From Hypomesus transpacificus (lineage: Eukaryota > Chordata > Actinopteri > Osmeriformes > Osmeridae), in contig NC_061074.1 in the NCBI RefSeq assembly GCF_021917145.1, forward strand, positions 5,837,837 through 5,901,836: a DNA stretch of 64,000 bases, written 5' to 3'. A program made the position numbers and the translations under genes. Of the stretch, positions 26,443 to 38,410 are shown in pieces (positions within the stretch are counted from its first letter, which is position 1; each line of letters starts with the position of its first letter). The notes beneath the pieces were generated by a model that ran no database searches, was not told where the DNA came from, and was given only the letters and a program-made list of their open reading frames with translations.

Positions 26443-29400
26443 ATGAGCATCGAAACGCTTTTAGAAGCAGCCAAGTTTTTGGAATTGCAAGCCCAGCATC
26501 AACAGAAAGCACGTGGTAAGTAAGGTTTGTTTTAAAATGCGTGGTTATCATAAGTATATTTTTTGTGGGGAAAATATTTTTATGTTGGGAACTGAAGCAC
26601 TACATGCAACGTAACAAATCAGATGTCTGGGTAAAATAATAAGGTGCTTCAATGGGATGTTCCTTTGCTCTATGTAGGCTAGATCTACTGTCATATTTGA
26701 TATGGATACTATTATTAGACAACATTTATATGCACATTCAGATGGTACACGCACCTTTTTAGTGCCGTTGTTTGCGTTGGAAGTGGTCACTCAGATACTA
26801 TATTAGCTTACTATTTGTCTTTGCTTCACTCTTTTATCATGAACTGAATGGGAATATTTTATTATCACTTTGTTCACATTGTTGACAACACTGTGCAAAT
26901 TGTTTGCCGCATAGTTTGTTACTCGTTTCCAGAAAGTAGATTATTGGCTTGACACGACATTACCCAGCCTGTGAATACTGCAATCGCCGCGCCGAACCAT
27001 GTTTATTAGCAACATTGACTCAACCTTGATATCCTGGCTAAGTAGGATATTTCATTATCAACATAATGCTAATATGTGCCTTCCGAAGTCTTTTTTTAAT
27101 GTGTATCTTTGACACAAAATAACATAAATGTGTTGTAAAGGGCGGAGGCGACGGGAGTGCCTGAACCATTTTACATAATGACCTGACATAGCCGGGGTAT
27201 CATATGACGCTAGATTTCAGGTTTCCCTCTGAGCAATTGGTTGTCGAACTGAATTCCAAATTCCTTCTATAACTTCCCAAATGTTTTACTAAGATTAAAC
27301 ATATTTTGCGCGCATATTTTGTATAGATGTATTTGTGGGATGGGTACACATTGGTCTTAATTTGTTCGTGCTCGTGACGTGTAAAACCAGCCACGCCCCA
27401 TGTCTGCAACAGACTGGAAAGGGACCTCCCATGTCACCACGTGCATGCTAGACACTCCTGCTTCTCGTAGAGTTCCCCCGCCTCCCCTCCCTGTTCTCTA
27501 GTACAGGTCATGTGTGGAAGAAAGTAGGGCAGTGTCTCTCGCCTACTCCTCTGTTATGGGCTTCAGTTATATAATGTATGACTACGCTTATTTTTTATAA
27601 GAACATTTGACGAAATAACCAGTGCATAATTGTCAAATGTGATATATTCCCAAGTTATTATTATTATTATTTTATTTTTTTACAGTTCTCATGTATTGGG
27701 AGTCCATGTGAAACTTAAACTAATGAATGAAAAGTGCATCAAAACACAGGGCATTCCATATAATTCTCAAAAATGAATGAAAAGTAACATAGGCTACACA
27801 TTTAGAAGTCTGGTAGTAGTACTCTCACTTTTCTTGAGTGAACGAATATACCTGTTCGGCTGAGCTACGAACAACACTACCTCAGGTTAGTCAGTTAGCT
27901 TCACCTTTGGACATTTTGTTTTCAAATGAATGGGAGAATTACGGCCTGTATGATTTTGTTACTTTCAGATGATATGTTCATTAACACTGGTCTCTCTTGG
28001 ATATCTCTGGTTTTTGTGGCTCAACTGTTTGAGACTTGCACAGATGTATAGATCCTGCATTGTGATTCGCCTGTGATAAACATTGCCATGGGCATAATGC
28101 TATGCACCTGTCTGGCAAGAACCCTAATGAATCAGGCCATGACAGGGAAGGAGAACATTGTGTAGCATGCTGAAATCTCTCTGCTCCGCCCCTTATGAAT
28201 GTAGAAGACTGCACCTTGTGTCTGATCGTTCTAACATCACTGCTGCCATAGCAACTGGTCACCCCTTTCCCCCAGTATCTACACATTGAGCAGGAAGCGA
28301 CTGGTCTGGGGGGGGGGGGCTCAAATGTGATTGGTTAACAAGACGATGCTGAATTGCTGGGATTTCAACCCCCTCTTTTTACGGCAAAGAAAGGCACATT
28401 ATTGAAGCCCTTTGTCTATGACTTGTCCAGGCTGTTATCTTTTTCACTTCATGTATTTTTTAAATGACCCTGAAGCCAGGTTCCTTATGTCAAAGGTCTG
28501 TGATAAGGACAGGTAGTTTTCTCCTTGTTCTTTAATCCCCAAGCATATGATTTGATGTTTGTTTTTTTCCGATAATGAGCAAGATCCCTGTGGACTGTCA
28601 TGTAGTCAAGAGACCAAAGCCAATGAAGTATTTCTTTTTATATTTTTTATAAGATGAATGAGAAGCCACATACGGTGCTTAATGTGTGGAATTACAGAGA
28701 AAAACTTGCAACACCAAGTACATTTCTACAAATGAATTCTCCCAGTGAACTGTGACTAGGTGTACGAGCAACCGATTACCTGCTTTTGCTGAGCACGCTT
28801 AGACCATGTCTACTTGCCTCTCGACGACTAGTTGATTTTTCATTAACGACTCAGTGAAGGTCGTATACCATCTGGTCTGATGTCTTTTTTTTATAATTTG
28901 CAGTATTTGACTTGACATTTTCAGTGATTTTTTTTTTCTTCTAGTTCCTCCAAATTTGAGATTATTAGTAGAAATATAGGTACTTGTTGGTATTGAAATG
29001 TACATTTTTAGGTGAGCTGTATTGAATGATAAATTGTCCACGTTGAGTGGCTGGGAGCTTCATTATTTATGGGCTCCTATACCTGGCTTACATCCAAAGA
29101 CAGAATAAGGTCTCTGACCACAGGCCTGACTTCTTTACGTCAGACCTGGAAAAGCCCTATAGAGAGAGAACAGAAAAGTGGGAATGACTGGCATCAAATT
29201 TCCATTCAGACATTTACAACAGTAACTTGATCCCTGAACATGTGCTTGTTGAGAGCTCCAAGCTGAGCTCGATGTAGTTGACCACAAGTACATTATGTAC
29301 CATCTGTGGATGTGTCCTAAAAAATCAGGTATCCATGCTTTCATAATGATTCCACAGGGTCATGCAGAGATCATGGGTCATGCTTCAGCCCTCTAGTTGG

Positions 29401-32400
29401 GAGCCAGTTCTACGAGCAAAGTCATGTAGTCACTATAATTTTTCTTTTCATACACGGTTGCAGTAAATCATTTATATGTACATGTCAACTTTATTTTGTA
29501 AACAAAGTTCAATGGTGCCCTTGTAGTTCAATTGCTCTGTTTTCTATATTGGTTTGCCCCACAGAGGAGAATGAGTTGAGGGAGAAACTGCGCCTCGAAC
29601 AGCTGGCCAATCACAGACGTGCTGATGTCACCTATACGTCGCCTATTCGGATGAACCATGTGACCAGAGTGGAAGAGCCACACAAGGAGCATCATCCTGT
29701 CCCGGTTCCCCCACTGCCTCCACCCTTGATGCCCAGAAACATCATCCCTGCGGTGAACTCCAACCAAACAGGCCTGCCCACTCCTCCTGTTAAAACTTTA
29801 TCTCCCCCAGCCGGCCCCCACCTTGCCTCCCCCAGGAGGGACCCCAATTCCCCACAGGGACAATGTGCCCCCCTGCCCCTCTCTCCTCAGTTGAAAACCG
29901 ACTGTTTGCCGTCAGCACTTCAGTCTGTCAACCACAAGCAGCATCTTCACCCACAACTGGTTTCTCCATCGGGCAACCCAAAACTACAGCAGTCACCCCA
30001 TCTAGTGGCGTACCCAGGCTCCATTGTTGCAGCCCCACAACATGCCTTACTTCCCCAGCCTGGGCCTCCAGCTCCACAGGCTTCGATGCAAACCAGCCCA
30101 ATCAGTCGGGGCAGCCCTCCCGACGATGGCCGCCTCCTGGAAAAGAAACGTCCTGGAGGGTAAGTCTCATCTGCATCAGCGGTCGAAAGAGATGGGTCGG
30201 TAGACCCTTTCACTGGTGCTATTTGCATTCAGATGGCCTTCACACTTGGTCACCTCCTTTTTATTTGTAAATAGCACTGACTGTGAACGTATGTTGGGTG
30301 GTAAGGCACCACAGGTAAACTGAAGTCATATGAAAAAGTATTTTAAGAGGTATTAAAGGACTATGAATGAGTCGCTTAGTAATGGCTAGGCTATTTAGCA
30401 GCCCGTGTTGTCTTGAGTAACAAAGTAACAGAGATGATGGAGTACTTTTTTGTTGGTTGATTTGATTCTTGTACAATGAGCCTAGTCCTTTTGCAGCTCA
30501 GGACACCAACTCTTTAATGTGCTCCGATCTGTGCTTTTACAGGGCAGGTACAAGAGAAGTACATAACAAGCTTGAGAAAAACAGGTGGGTGCATCTCTCT
30601 CCCATGGTTGCCTTTTAGATGGAAGATATTTGAGCTATATGTACAGGTCAGTTAAGGTTATGGTGAGATTAGGTGTACAAACGGGTTGCTTGCTTTGTCC
30701 GTATTTGAAATCACTCTAACAAATTTAGCTTGACCTCAAATCTTGCTTTATCGATGACGTAGCTTTAGATGTCCTCAATAGTATGTGCTTCCGCATGGTC
30801 GGGTTCTACTCAACAGATGACAAATCAGTAGTGCCTTACCTCTACCAGCTTTGTCAAAAAAAACATTTAGTCACAACACCAAGTATCCAATAATAAATAT
30901 CACAATCACAAAAGGAATCCAGCTGCTGTCTGGTACTTTGAACTTCCTCTCACTAGTGTGGCTTCTCTTTGCCCCCTCGCTCCTCCTCAGACGGGCTCAC
31001 TTGAAGGAGTGCTTTGAGACACTGAAGAAGAACATCCCCAATGTGGACGAGAAGAAGACCTCCAACCTGAGTGTCCTGAGGAGTGCTCTGAGATATATCC
31101 AGGTAAGCTACCGCAGGTCACTTACCCGCACCAACAAAAAGCCCAGCTGTTCATTATCGTTATATAAATGACCTCTGGTTCTGACATGGATAGACTGTAT
31201 GATTAGCAGAGGGCAGGCAGTCAGTCGGGCAAAGGTGGTTTCATCTAACTCCACTGCGTAGTAATGGAGGTCTTGTTGCCACGCCTAATGTATTTTAATG
31301 TTTACATTCAAACACGTTGTTCTGTCTTGCTGAGGATTTATCTTTTGTTGGTGGTAGAGATGTAGTTACACCGCTATCAGCATGGAAGCTTAGGAAACTA
31401 GGGCAGTATGGGCGCATAACCCATGTTACCCAATCCCTCCCCTCTGCGTGATAAAACAACATGGAGTTAGTATCGCAGACTGCTTGAAGACTTGCCCAAC
31501 TCCACCTTGATCCCCCCCTCCCTCCCCAAACAGCTGAGCAGGACTTGGGCAGGGTGTATTTAAAGCACATGTACAAGGAAACAAACAAACGGCCTCCTGC
31601 ATCATTTTCCATTAATGTAGACTGATTTAATCCTCCATTTCAGCAAATGGGATGTCAACATTTCCGAACCCGACATGTCCCTAATGGAAACATGGAACTG
31701 TGATACAAACATTTCTATTTTGTATATTCAATATAAAGTCAGTTTTGAATTGGGCTACGCCTGGAAATGGAAACAAACATATTTTTTACTATTCCAGTAA
31801 ATGCAATATAACCGCTAAACCGAGAAATGCAGTATAATTGTGTGAAATTAGTATTTACTGATTAATCAGGGTATACTCATTCCCTGTTAAAGTCATGTAC
31901 AGAACATAGTACTAAACTGTTACTAAGGAAACGGGAGCACTATGTCCTGCTGTGTCATGTGGTATCCTAGCTGATTTGTTATTGGTTCTCATGTTCTGGC
32001 ACATTGGAGGCGGGAGACGGGAGGATTGGAGAGAAGGTGGTGGTGGGGGGGTGGGGGGGGTAGAAAAGCACAACGTGTGCTCTGTCGTCCAGACATGGGT
32101 GGTGTAGGGACGCGTGTCTTGGCTGCACGCGCCTCTCCCTGTATGGCTCCTCCTGTTACCCTCCTCTAAGTTTGGGTGGGAGGGGACAGTCTGCAGATAT
32201 GACCAATGGTTTAGGAGAGGATTGAATACGGGGATTAAGGGAGATGATTACTTATTTGATTCATCTTTCCTGACTTCAGATATCCCTCAGCGAATGAGTC
32301 AAACCTGTAGTCCTAGCACCGAAACACGGATCTTCAGACTAAACTGCCGAGCCAGCACTTATTGTTGTGTTTTTTTCTTTCAGTATGCCTGGGTTACCCA

Positions 32401-35400
32401 ACCAGCTCTTCAAGAAGTTACACTTCCTTGTTTCCTTTCTTACAAATTGCTTTAAAATGGTCAGAGATTTAAAGAAACAAGGAAATTGAGTCTTTTAGGC
32501 AAGGAGATTTTCAGGAGGTGTAAAAGTCTTGATTGTGCCTGCATATAGTTATGATTACTTTGACTAGTCCTTTCTTGAAAAAATACATTCTCTCTCAAAC
32601 CAAAGAAGATTTCTAATTTTCCCTTGGAAATTATTGAACATTAGCTGACCTAGTTACTGTCATCTTAAAGCCTGTTAAAATGGCGGTGTTTGTGAGCCTG
32701 AGTACACATTGTGTTAGTGCTACTGACTCTTTGGCTCCAGCTTGGGAAACCGTAGAGATCTAGGCTCCTCCCTCCTACTCGTTCTCTCTCAGTTCTCCTT
32801 GTCTCCCTCCCTCCTCCCATCCTGTTTCACTTTGAACTCCTGAGCCACATGAGCACTGAGCACATGGCTAGCCTGAGCCTTGTGACGTCACTCCCCCCCC
32901 CCTCCCCCCCCCCTCTCCCCCGCCCAGCCCTTGAAGAACCCTGGCTAAGCCACAGCTCTCAGAGCACCTACTGAAGGGAAGAGAGAACACAAAGCTTGGT
33001 TTACTCAACTCCTTTCGAATTTAAGCCTAACAAATTGGACAAAACCAGTTTGCTCTGGGCGGTTATTAATAAAGTGTGTGGTAATGTAGTAGTGTTGGCT
33101 AATACTGCTCTTAATAGGGTGTCACAGGGCGCTCATTCCACAGCATTTTGAGCATAGTGGAGGTCTGGACAGCTCCCTCCTGTCACATTACATTTTGGTT
33201 TCGTAATAAATGACCAAATCCATTAATATGTTCATGCCCCTGTCAACCTGTTTGAAAAAAAACATTTTGCAGATTGCTTTGAATTCACTTGGCCAAGGGA
33301 CAACATCTCTGCTCATTGTCCTCCATTGTGCACAGAAATCATAGGATTTGGAGGCTTTCCTTTCTCTTCTTCAAACCGAAGTCCTCAGTCTGAACTTTTC
33401 AAAAGGTTGTACATCTTCATAAGTGGTTGCTGTGAAGTAGGTTACTGATTTACCCTAGCAAGGAGTGGGCTTCAACAACGTACGGCCTCATTTGAAACAG
33501 GTTTTGATTTGTTCCAAGACCCCACAGACGTTCAGTAACATAATACCATTTTATTGATTCTCCACGGCTAGTAGTACAGCCTACAGTGTGACTACTAGTT
33601 GTTTTCCCCCAAAGGTTGCCTAATCAAAGTCAGTCACGGGACACGGGTCGTAAGTACCACTTTTTCCGAAACCCAAACATATTGATTTTACATCAAATTA
33701 GTGCTTTTTCATCTACCGTTGTCCACCCACTCTTCAGTTCCTTGAAGAGATCTGTCGCAGCAGGCATATTAAGGTTTCATTTAAGGTGGGGTATTTACAC
33801 TTTCATTGTACCCAGACAGTGAGCACGGTGACCACTTAGGTCTCAGATACTTTTAACTGTTCAAAGTACTTTAGCTACTTGACAGAGTTGTCAGCACACT
33901 TTTGACTAAAGTCTGGGTCAGGATAACCATGTAGGATAAATGACAAAAAAAATATATTATCGAACATTTAGCCTTCATCTAGTGGAAGCTAACAAACACA
34001 TCTCATAGAAATGGCTCTCAGCCTAATTCTTCTAAAGTCTGCCAATTATTGTCATGGGTGGATAATCTGAAGTTCCTATTACAGCCACTGGCACAACGAG
34101 GAGACAAGGGTTTACGGTTACAAAGAGGCACAAATGGTAGTCATAAGATCTCTGTCCTTCAGGCCAATTGGCTCCACAGAGTAGCATGTCTGCAACGTGG
34201 CCGCTTCTTAACATTAGCCTAGCACAGTCTGCTCTGTGCTGTGCAGAGTGAGTCAGTGGGTGAGTGCCGCCTGCTTTCCTCCCCTCCCCTGCTCGGTTCC
34301 CTCGCTCTGCAGGGCCATGTGCTCAGCACTCACATTGCGTGTGACATGCCTGCGTCTTGTTTACCTACTTCACATGTTGCCATGCTCTACTTTGCACACG
34401 TTGCCATGCTCTACTTTCTTCACTATAGCCAGGCGGCTATAGTGCAGTTGACGTTTTGCCGGTTTATCTCAATATCGGTCCTTTAATGAAATGTTTATGG
34501 TTGACTTCTGCCCTTGACTAGTTTCAGGTTTAACTACTTGCTCAGTATCTAAGTAGCCTAGGTGTGTGCGTGTGTGTGTATATATACCCCAAAAATTACA
34601 CTGCTTCCATAAAAGAGCATTTGCCAGCTATGGTAGTGCACTCGTTGTAGAAGAGTTCAGTGGGTCTCAGTGTTTGTGGAGCATGGCTCCCTCCCTCAGA
34701 CTATGACTCATAGTCCCAGGCATGCACAGCTGTGGCAGGAGCGCCGGATGCTGCAGCATGTGGGCAAGGACAGAGCAGTCAGCAACGTGTGGAGCACAGA
34801 GGACTTGCTTTCCTTGTGTTCTGTTGCACCAGATAATCAAGACGGAATCCAAACCGACTCCTGTCAAACATGTCTGTTCCACCACCATTACAGCTGGTGC
34901 GTTGGGACAACATGTGTGTCACCATATAAGGTTGCAGAGGAAACAATGGTGTTTTTCAGCTGTTGCCTTGACGACAAAAGGGGGACTACGCTACTGTGAA
35001 AAACCTGAAAGTAAAGTGGTGTGCCTCTGATTGGAGCACAGCTTTACAGGCAATCTTTAGAGGTTTATGTAGTTTAACTTCACGCACGAAGGGCTAAACC
35101 TGTCACACCACCATCATGGTTGTATTTCTTACAGACGTTGTTGCTTGGTGAATGAGGATTGTGTAATCACCTATGGTTTCGTCAGCTAATCCAACCTATA
35201 CAGTGTGAATGTATCGTAGCCTGTTGGAAGTTGTTTCTTTTCATTCAAGACAACTGGTTGAGAAGATCAGGCATGCAGATTAGCCATGGTTGGCCCAGCC
35301 ATCTGATGCAGGGAAGATGGCTGTGTGTGGGACTGGAATCACACCAGGGACCGTTTAGCTTAGGGTTTGCGTGATTGAGGGAATAGCAGAACAGGCTGTA

Positions 35401-38400
35401 ATCCTGGATAAAGGTTGGAGGCAGGCGCAGAATTAAACAGACTGCCTTTTATCACCTATTTATACTTCTACACAATGTAGCTAATTCAGGCATATGGTAT
35501 GCAGACTGGTACTTGTGTAAAGGGCTACATTAGACATGGCTGCATAAACAAAAACAGGAAGTCCAGCCGTTGAGCATACAGCTTTATTGCTCATTGTGCT
35601 ACTCTGTGTCTAGATACTGTGTTGGATTGGGCAATGATGTCTCTACACAGTAAAAAAGAAAAAAGAAGTTAGGCTTTTGCATCCTATTGGTTCACATGCT
35701 AAGTAGTTCTTGAATTTACCAATCTGATCATTTCAGATTCAGCCCTTTTTATAGACTATCATTTTGCTGGCATTGGTGACTGTGCAAGATGTATATGAAT
35801 CTCCACAATGGCAAAGTATGTTTGAACACTATTCTTTAATTGTGTTAATGCTGGCCTGCCTACACCTGCCTATTTGGTGCTCCTGGGTCAGCTGACTAGT
35901 GAGGGGAAACTGGGTCAGAGCTCCTGCCTGGCAACGCCTCCCTCTTCCCCTGCTTTACTCCTTCCTGCTCTAACCACGTAGCCTGACGTTGTCATACTCA
36001 TAATTCTAGTCAGAATATGAGTCTGAGAACTCTCCGTTGGGCTTTGACTACAGGGCGTGTTTCAAACGAGCCTGGAAAACAAATGCCTCTTCGCTCAATT
36101 GGATAGATCTACAACCAATCAGAGCAACAGAGTATGTGACGTATGTTAAGCACCGCATAGTTGTTGTCAACAGAACTAAACTACAAGCAGACTTGAAGTA
36201 TGCTTGAAGAATGAATACAAACGATTTTTGCCGGTGTTGTAAAATTAATTTAAGGGTAGGGAGAGTACTTGTTCACACGGTCAACCTTTTTGAGCGAAAC
36301 AATAAAGGGCAATGCATATACAAAGTTCTTCGTTTAGGATTACAACTCCATCGGGGCCAGCTGATAAATTAAACTTTTACCGAATCCCGTAGGAAGGACG
36401 GCAAAAACATATTTTCCATCGACAAATGCCTTGATTGCGTCTCTCTGTTCCTCTTTCAAAATTAATGCGCTGTCGATGTCTTCTAAAACAGACTCGATGG
36501 CAGAATCACAACATCCCAAATCTCCAGCGGTAGCCATGTTTGTTCAAAACGAATTCAACTTAAGCGCTCTTTTGTGACGTGGGTGATTACGTTACTGTTG
36601 ATCATCTGTCCATCATCGTATAAAGCCCGCCCTGGCAATTTCATTGGTTCGCCCAGATTCTGGTTTTCTGTAGTTGGTCCCCAATACGAGACCCTCCAGA
36701 CCCAATTTCCCGAACAAATTTCTTTTGGGCGGGGAGAAGTTGGGCTGGCAGCCAGGCTACCAACCACGGCCCTGGGTTGCAAAATCTCTCTGATTTTAAT
36801 TCAACTTTAAAACATGATTAGCAAGACATTAATATTTAATTTGTAAAAGTGTATATAAATATGGAATTCATTTTTATCTTGCTGCTGTTTGTCCTTGTTT
36901 GAGGACTGTGCAGATAGTGTTATTTTATTTTGAGACATGGGTTGTGTGGAGGTTTTAATATTTTGAAATAAAACGCACTAGCAGTGTGGCATTCTACAGT
37001 GAGACCTCCACCTCCTCAGATTACGGATGTTAAGGACATTTTCTCTCCAGTTCTTTGGAACGTCTTGGTTGTCATTCAAGGAGGTGTGGCTCCTCCGTCA
37101 TGTAAATGGGTAGATTAGCTTTTTTTGTGTTATCGGATTGATGTACTTTTTTATTTTTGTTGTTTACACTTACGATCCAAGAAGTCTTAAAATGCCTAAT
37201 GCCGTAACTGGTTAAAACGGTTGATGTTGGTGTTAAAAAAAATTCTCGAGTTGTTGTTTTAGACCAGCTTTTGTTTTTACACCAAACTCCAAAGAGGATT
37301 AAGATGAAACAGTTTGAGATTTACCATGTCTGTTTGGCAGGTTACTGACCACACTTCTTTCCTCCATAAACAGACTTTGAAGCGGAAAGAGAAGGAGTAC
37401 GAGCATGAAATGGAAAGGCTAGCACGGGAGAAGATCGCCACCCAACAGCAGCTCGCTGAGCTGAAGAACGAGCTGAGCCAATGGATGGACGTGATGGAGA
37501 TCGACCGCGTTCTCAGACAGACCGTACAACCAGAGGACGACCAGGCTTCAACCTCGACTGCCTCAGGTATATAGCACCAGTGAAATGTCTTAACTCCCTC
37601 CATGACAATTCATGGCGAATGTATTCCTGAAGGTAACTAACGTCACTTCTTTACATGGCAGAAGGTGAAGAAGAAATCATGGAGGACGACTTGGAAGATG
37701 AGCTTATGACAGAAGCTTCCACTGCCTTATCCACAGTGCCTCAAGTCATGCATTCAGAGATGTGCAAGACTGTCACTCCAAACCCCACTACCTCCTCCAT
37801 CATCAACACACACATTTCCATCCAGCACAAGGCGACCATACCCCAGCCTCAACTTCAGCCTCTGACCCTTCCCCAGTCACTCTCAGCCCACGCTACGCTG
37901 TCTGTCACAACTTCAGGTGTCCCTACCACCCCTATCCAGGCCCTTCTGCCTGCTCAAACACACATGGTCACCACACCCAGCCTCCAGCCCACCGTCATAG
38001 CCCACGCCGCGGCCTCCCATGCGTCTGTCATCCAGGCAGTCAGTCACGTCATCCAGGCAAGCGGTCACAAGCACTTTGCACACCTTGCCCCTTCGTCAAA
38101 CTCCATGCCGATTAGTCACATCACAGTACACCCGGTGACCCACCTTGGCCAGCACATGCCCACTATCTACCCCCAACCTGTGGCTGTCACGCAGCCTGCC
38201 ATGGTGAGCCACATTGCCCACACCCTTACCCATGCCCAGGTCAACGGCACAGCACCCATCCAGCCTACTGCAGCCATCTTGGGCAAGCAGACAACAGTTG
38301 GCACACAGGTCGTGACCCACCACCAACAGCTGGTTGGCCAGACTGTTCTGAACCCTGTGACTATGGTGACCATGCCCTCGTTCCCAGTCAGCACCCTGAA

Positions 38401-38410
38401 GCTAGCGTGA
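26443..38410 (+). CDS. mnt: MNT, MAX-binding bHLH-zipper transcriptional repressor (complete, 6 coding exons)
   Basis: MNT dimerises with MAX (and MLX), binds CACGTG E-boxes and recruits SIN3 co-repressors, opposing MYC in the nucleus. Coding exons: 26443-26515, 29565-30159, 30543-30584, 30991-31102, 37374-37566, 37662-38410 (TGA 38408-38410), all with GT/AG borders; phases total 588 codons (587 residues, human about 582). Residues 1-16 (MSIETLLEAAKFLELQ) are the SIN3-interacting helix. A Pro-rich region follows (about 45-220). The basic region VHNKLEKNRRAHL (about 229-241) has the His, Glu and Arg of E-box readers. Helix-loop-helix follows to residue 274, then a leucine zipper encoded by exon 5 (TLKRKEKEYEHEMERLA). 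An acidic patch (EGEEEIMEDDLEDEL) and a long Thr/Ser/Pro/His-rich tail follow. It is tail-to-tail with slc13a2. Confidence 0.96.
26516..29564 (+). other. mnt intron 1
   Basis: Non-coding 3 kb. It has a CACGTG E-box at 27438-27443, an AT-rich simple stretch at 27658-27684 and a G-run at 28309-28319. No gene was recognised. Confidence 0.6.
35979..36761 (-). mobile_element. putative non-autonomous DNA transposon carrying a RecQ-like helicase fragment
   Basis: The left end TAGCCTGACG and the complement of the right end (GGTAGCCTGGCTGCC) share TAGCCTG as a short inverted terminus. The heptamer AACCACG flanks both sides (35972-35978 and 36762-36768), a possible target-site duplication. Near the left end is a hairpin-forming stretch (ACTCATAATTCT...AGAATATGAGT, about 35998-36024). 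Inside, on the minus strand, is a helicase N-terminal exon. I infer an internally deleted element with both ends and one 5' exon. The superfamily is not determined; helicase-bearing Academ-type elements are one candidate. Confidence 0.5.
36340..36537 (-). pseudogene. RecQ-family helicase N-terminal fragment (65 codons)
   Basis: It starts MATAGDLGCCDSAIESVLED on the minus strand and continues LILKEEQRDAIKAFVDGKYV, a Q-motif-like lead, then LPTGFGKSLIYQLAP. GFGKS is the Walker A (motif I) loop of RecQ/WRN-type superfamily II helicases. Homology stops right after LAP: MEL and a stop codon follow, so Walker B (DExH) and the whole second RecA domain are missing and no ATPase can be made from this copy. 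The break may be a lost splice site or an internal deletion within a transposon. It lies antisense in mnt intron 4. Family assignment is from the motif and general resemblance to multicopy RecQ-like genes of fish. Confidence 0.65.

Larger units (their letters stand above)
31103..37373 (+). other. mnt intron 4 (6.3 kb)
   Basis: It separates helix-loop-helix from leucine zipper codons. It contains a perfect CRE TGACGTCA (32883-32890) next to C-runs (32893-32920), a small direct repeat GTTGCCATGCTCTACTTT (about 34376-34420) and the RecQ-fragment element at 35979-36761. No other coding sequence was seen. Confidence 0.6.

Noticed and set aside
32883..32890. Perfect CRE in mnt intron 4 as an alternative promoter
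   Set aside because: A lone TGACGTCA beside C-runs, with no following exon or start codon in frame. Not enough support.
37762..38115. Alternative-frame His/Pro-rich ORF in the last mnt exon, and the minus ORFs at 38096-38559
   Set aside because: Overlap the genuine mnt tail in other frames, kept open by its biased composition.
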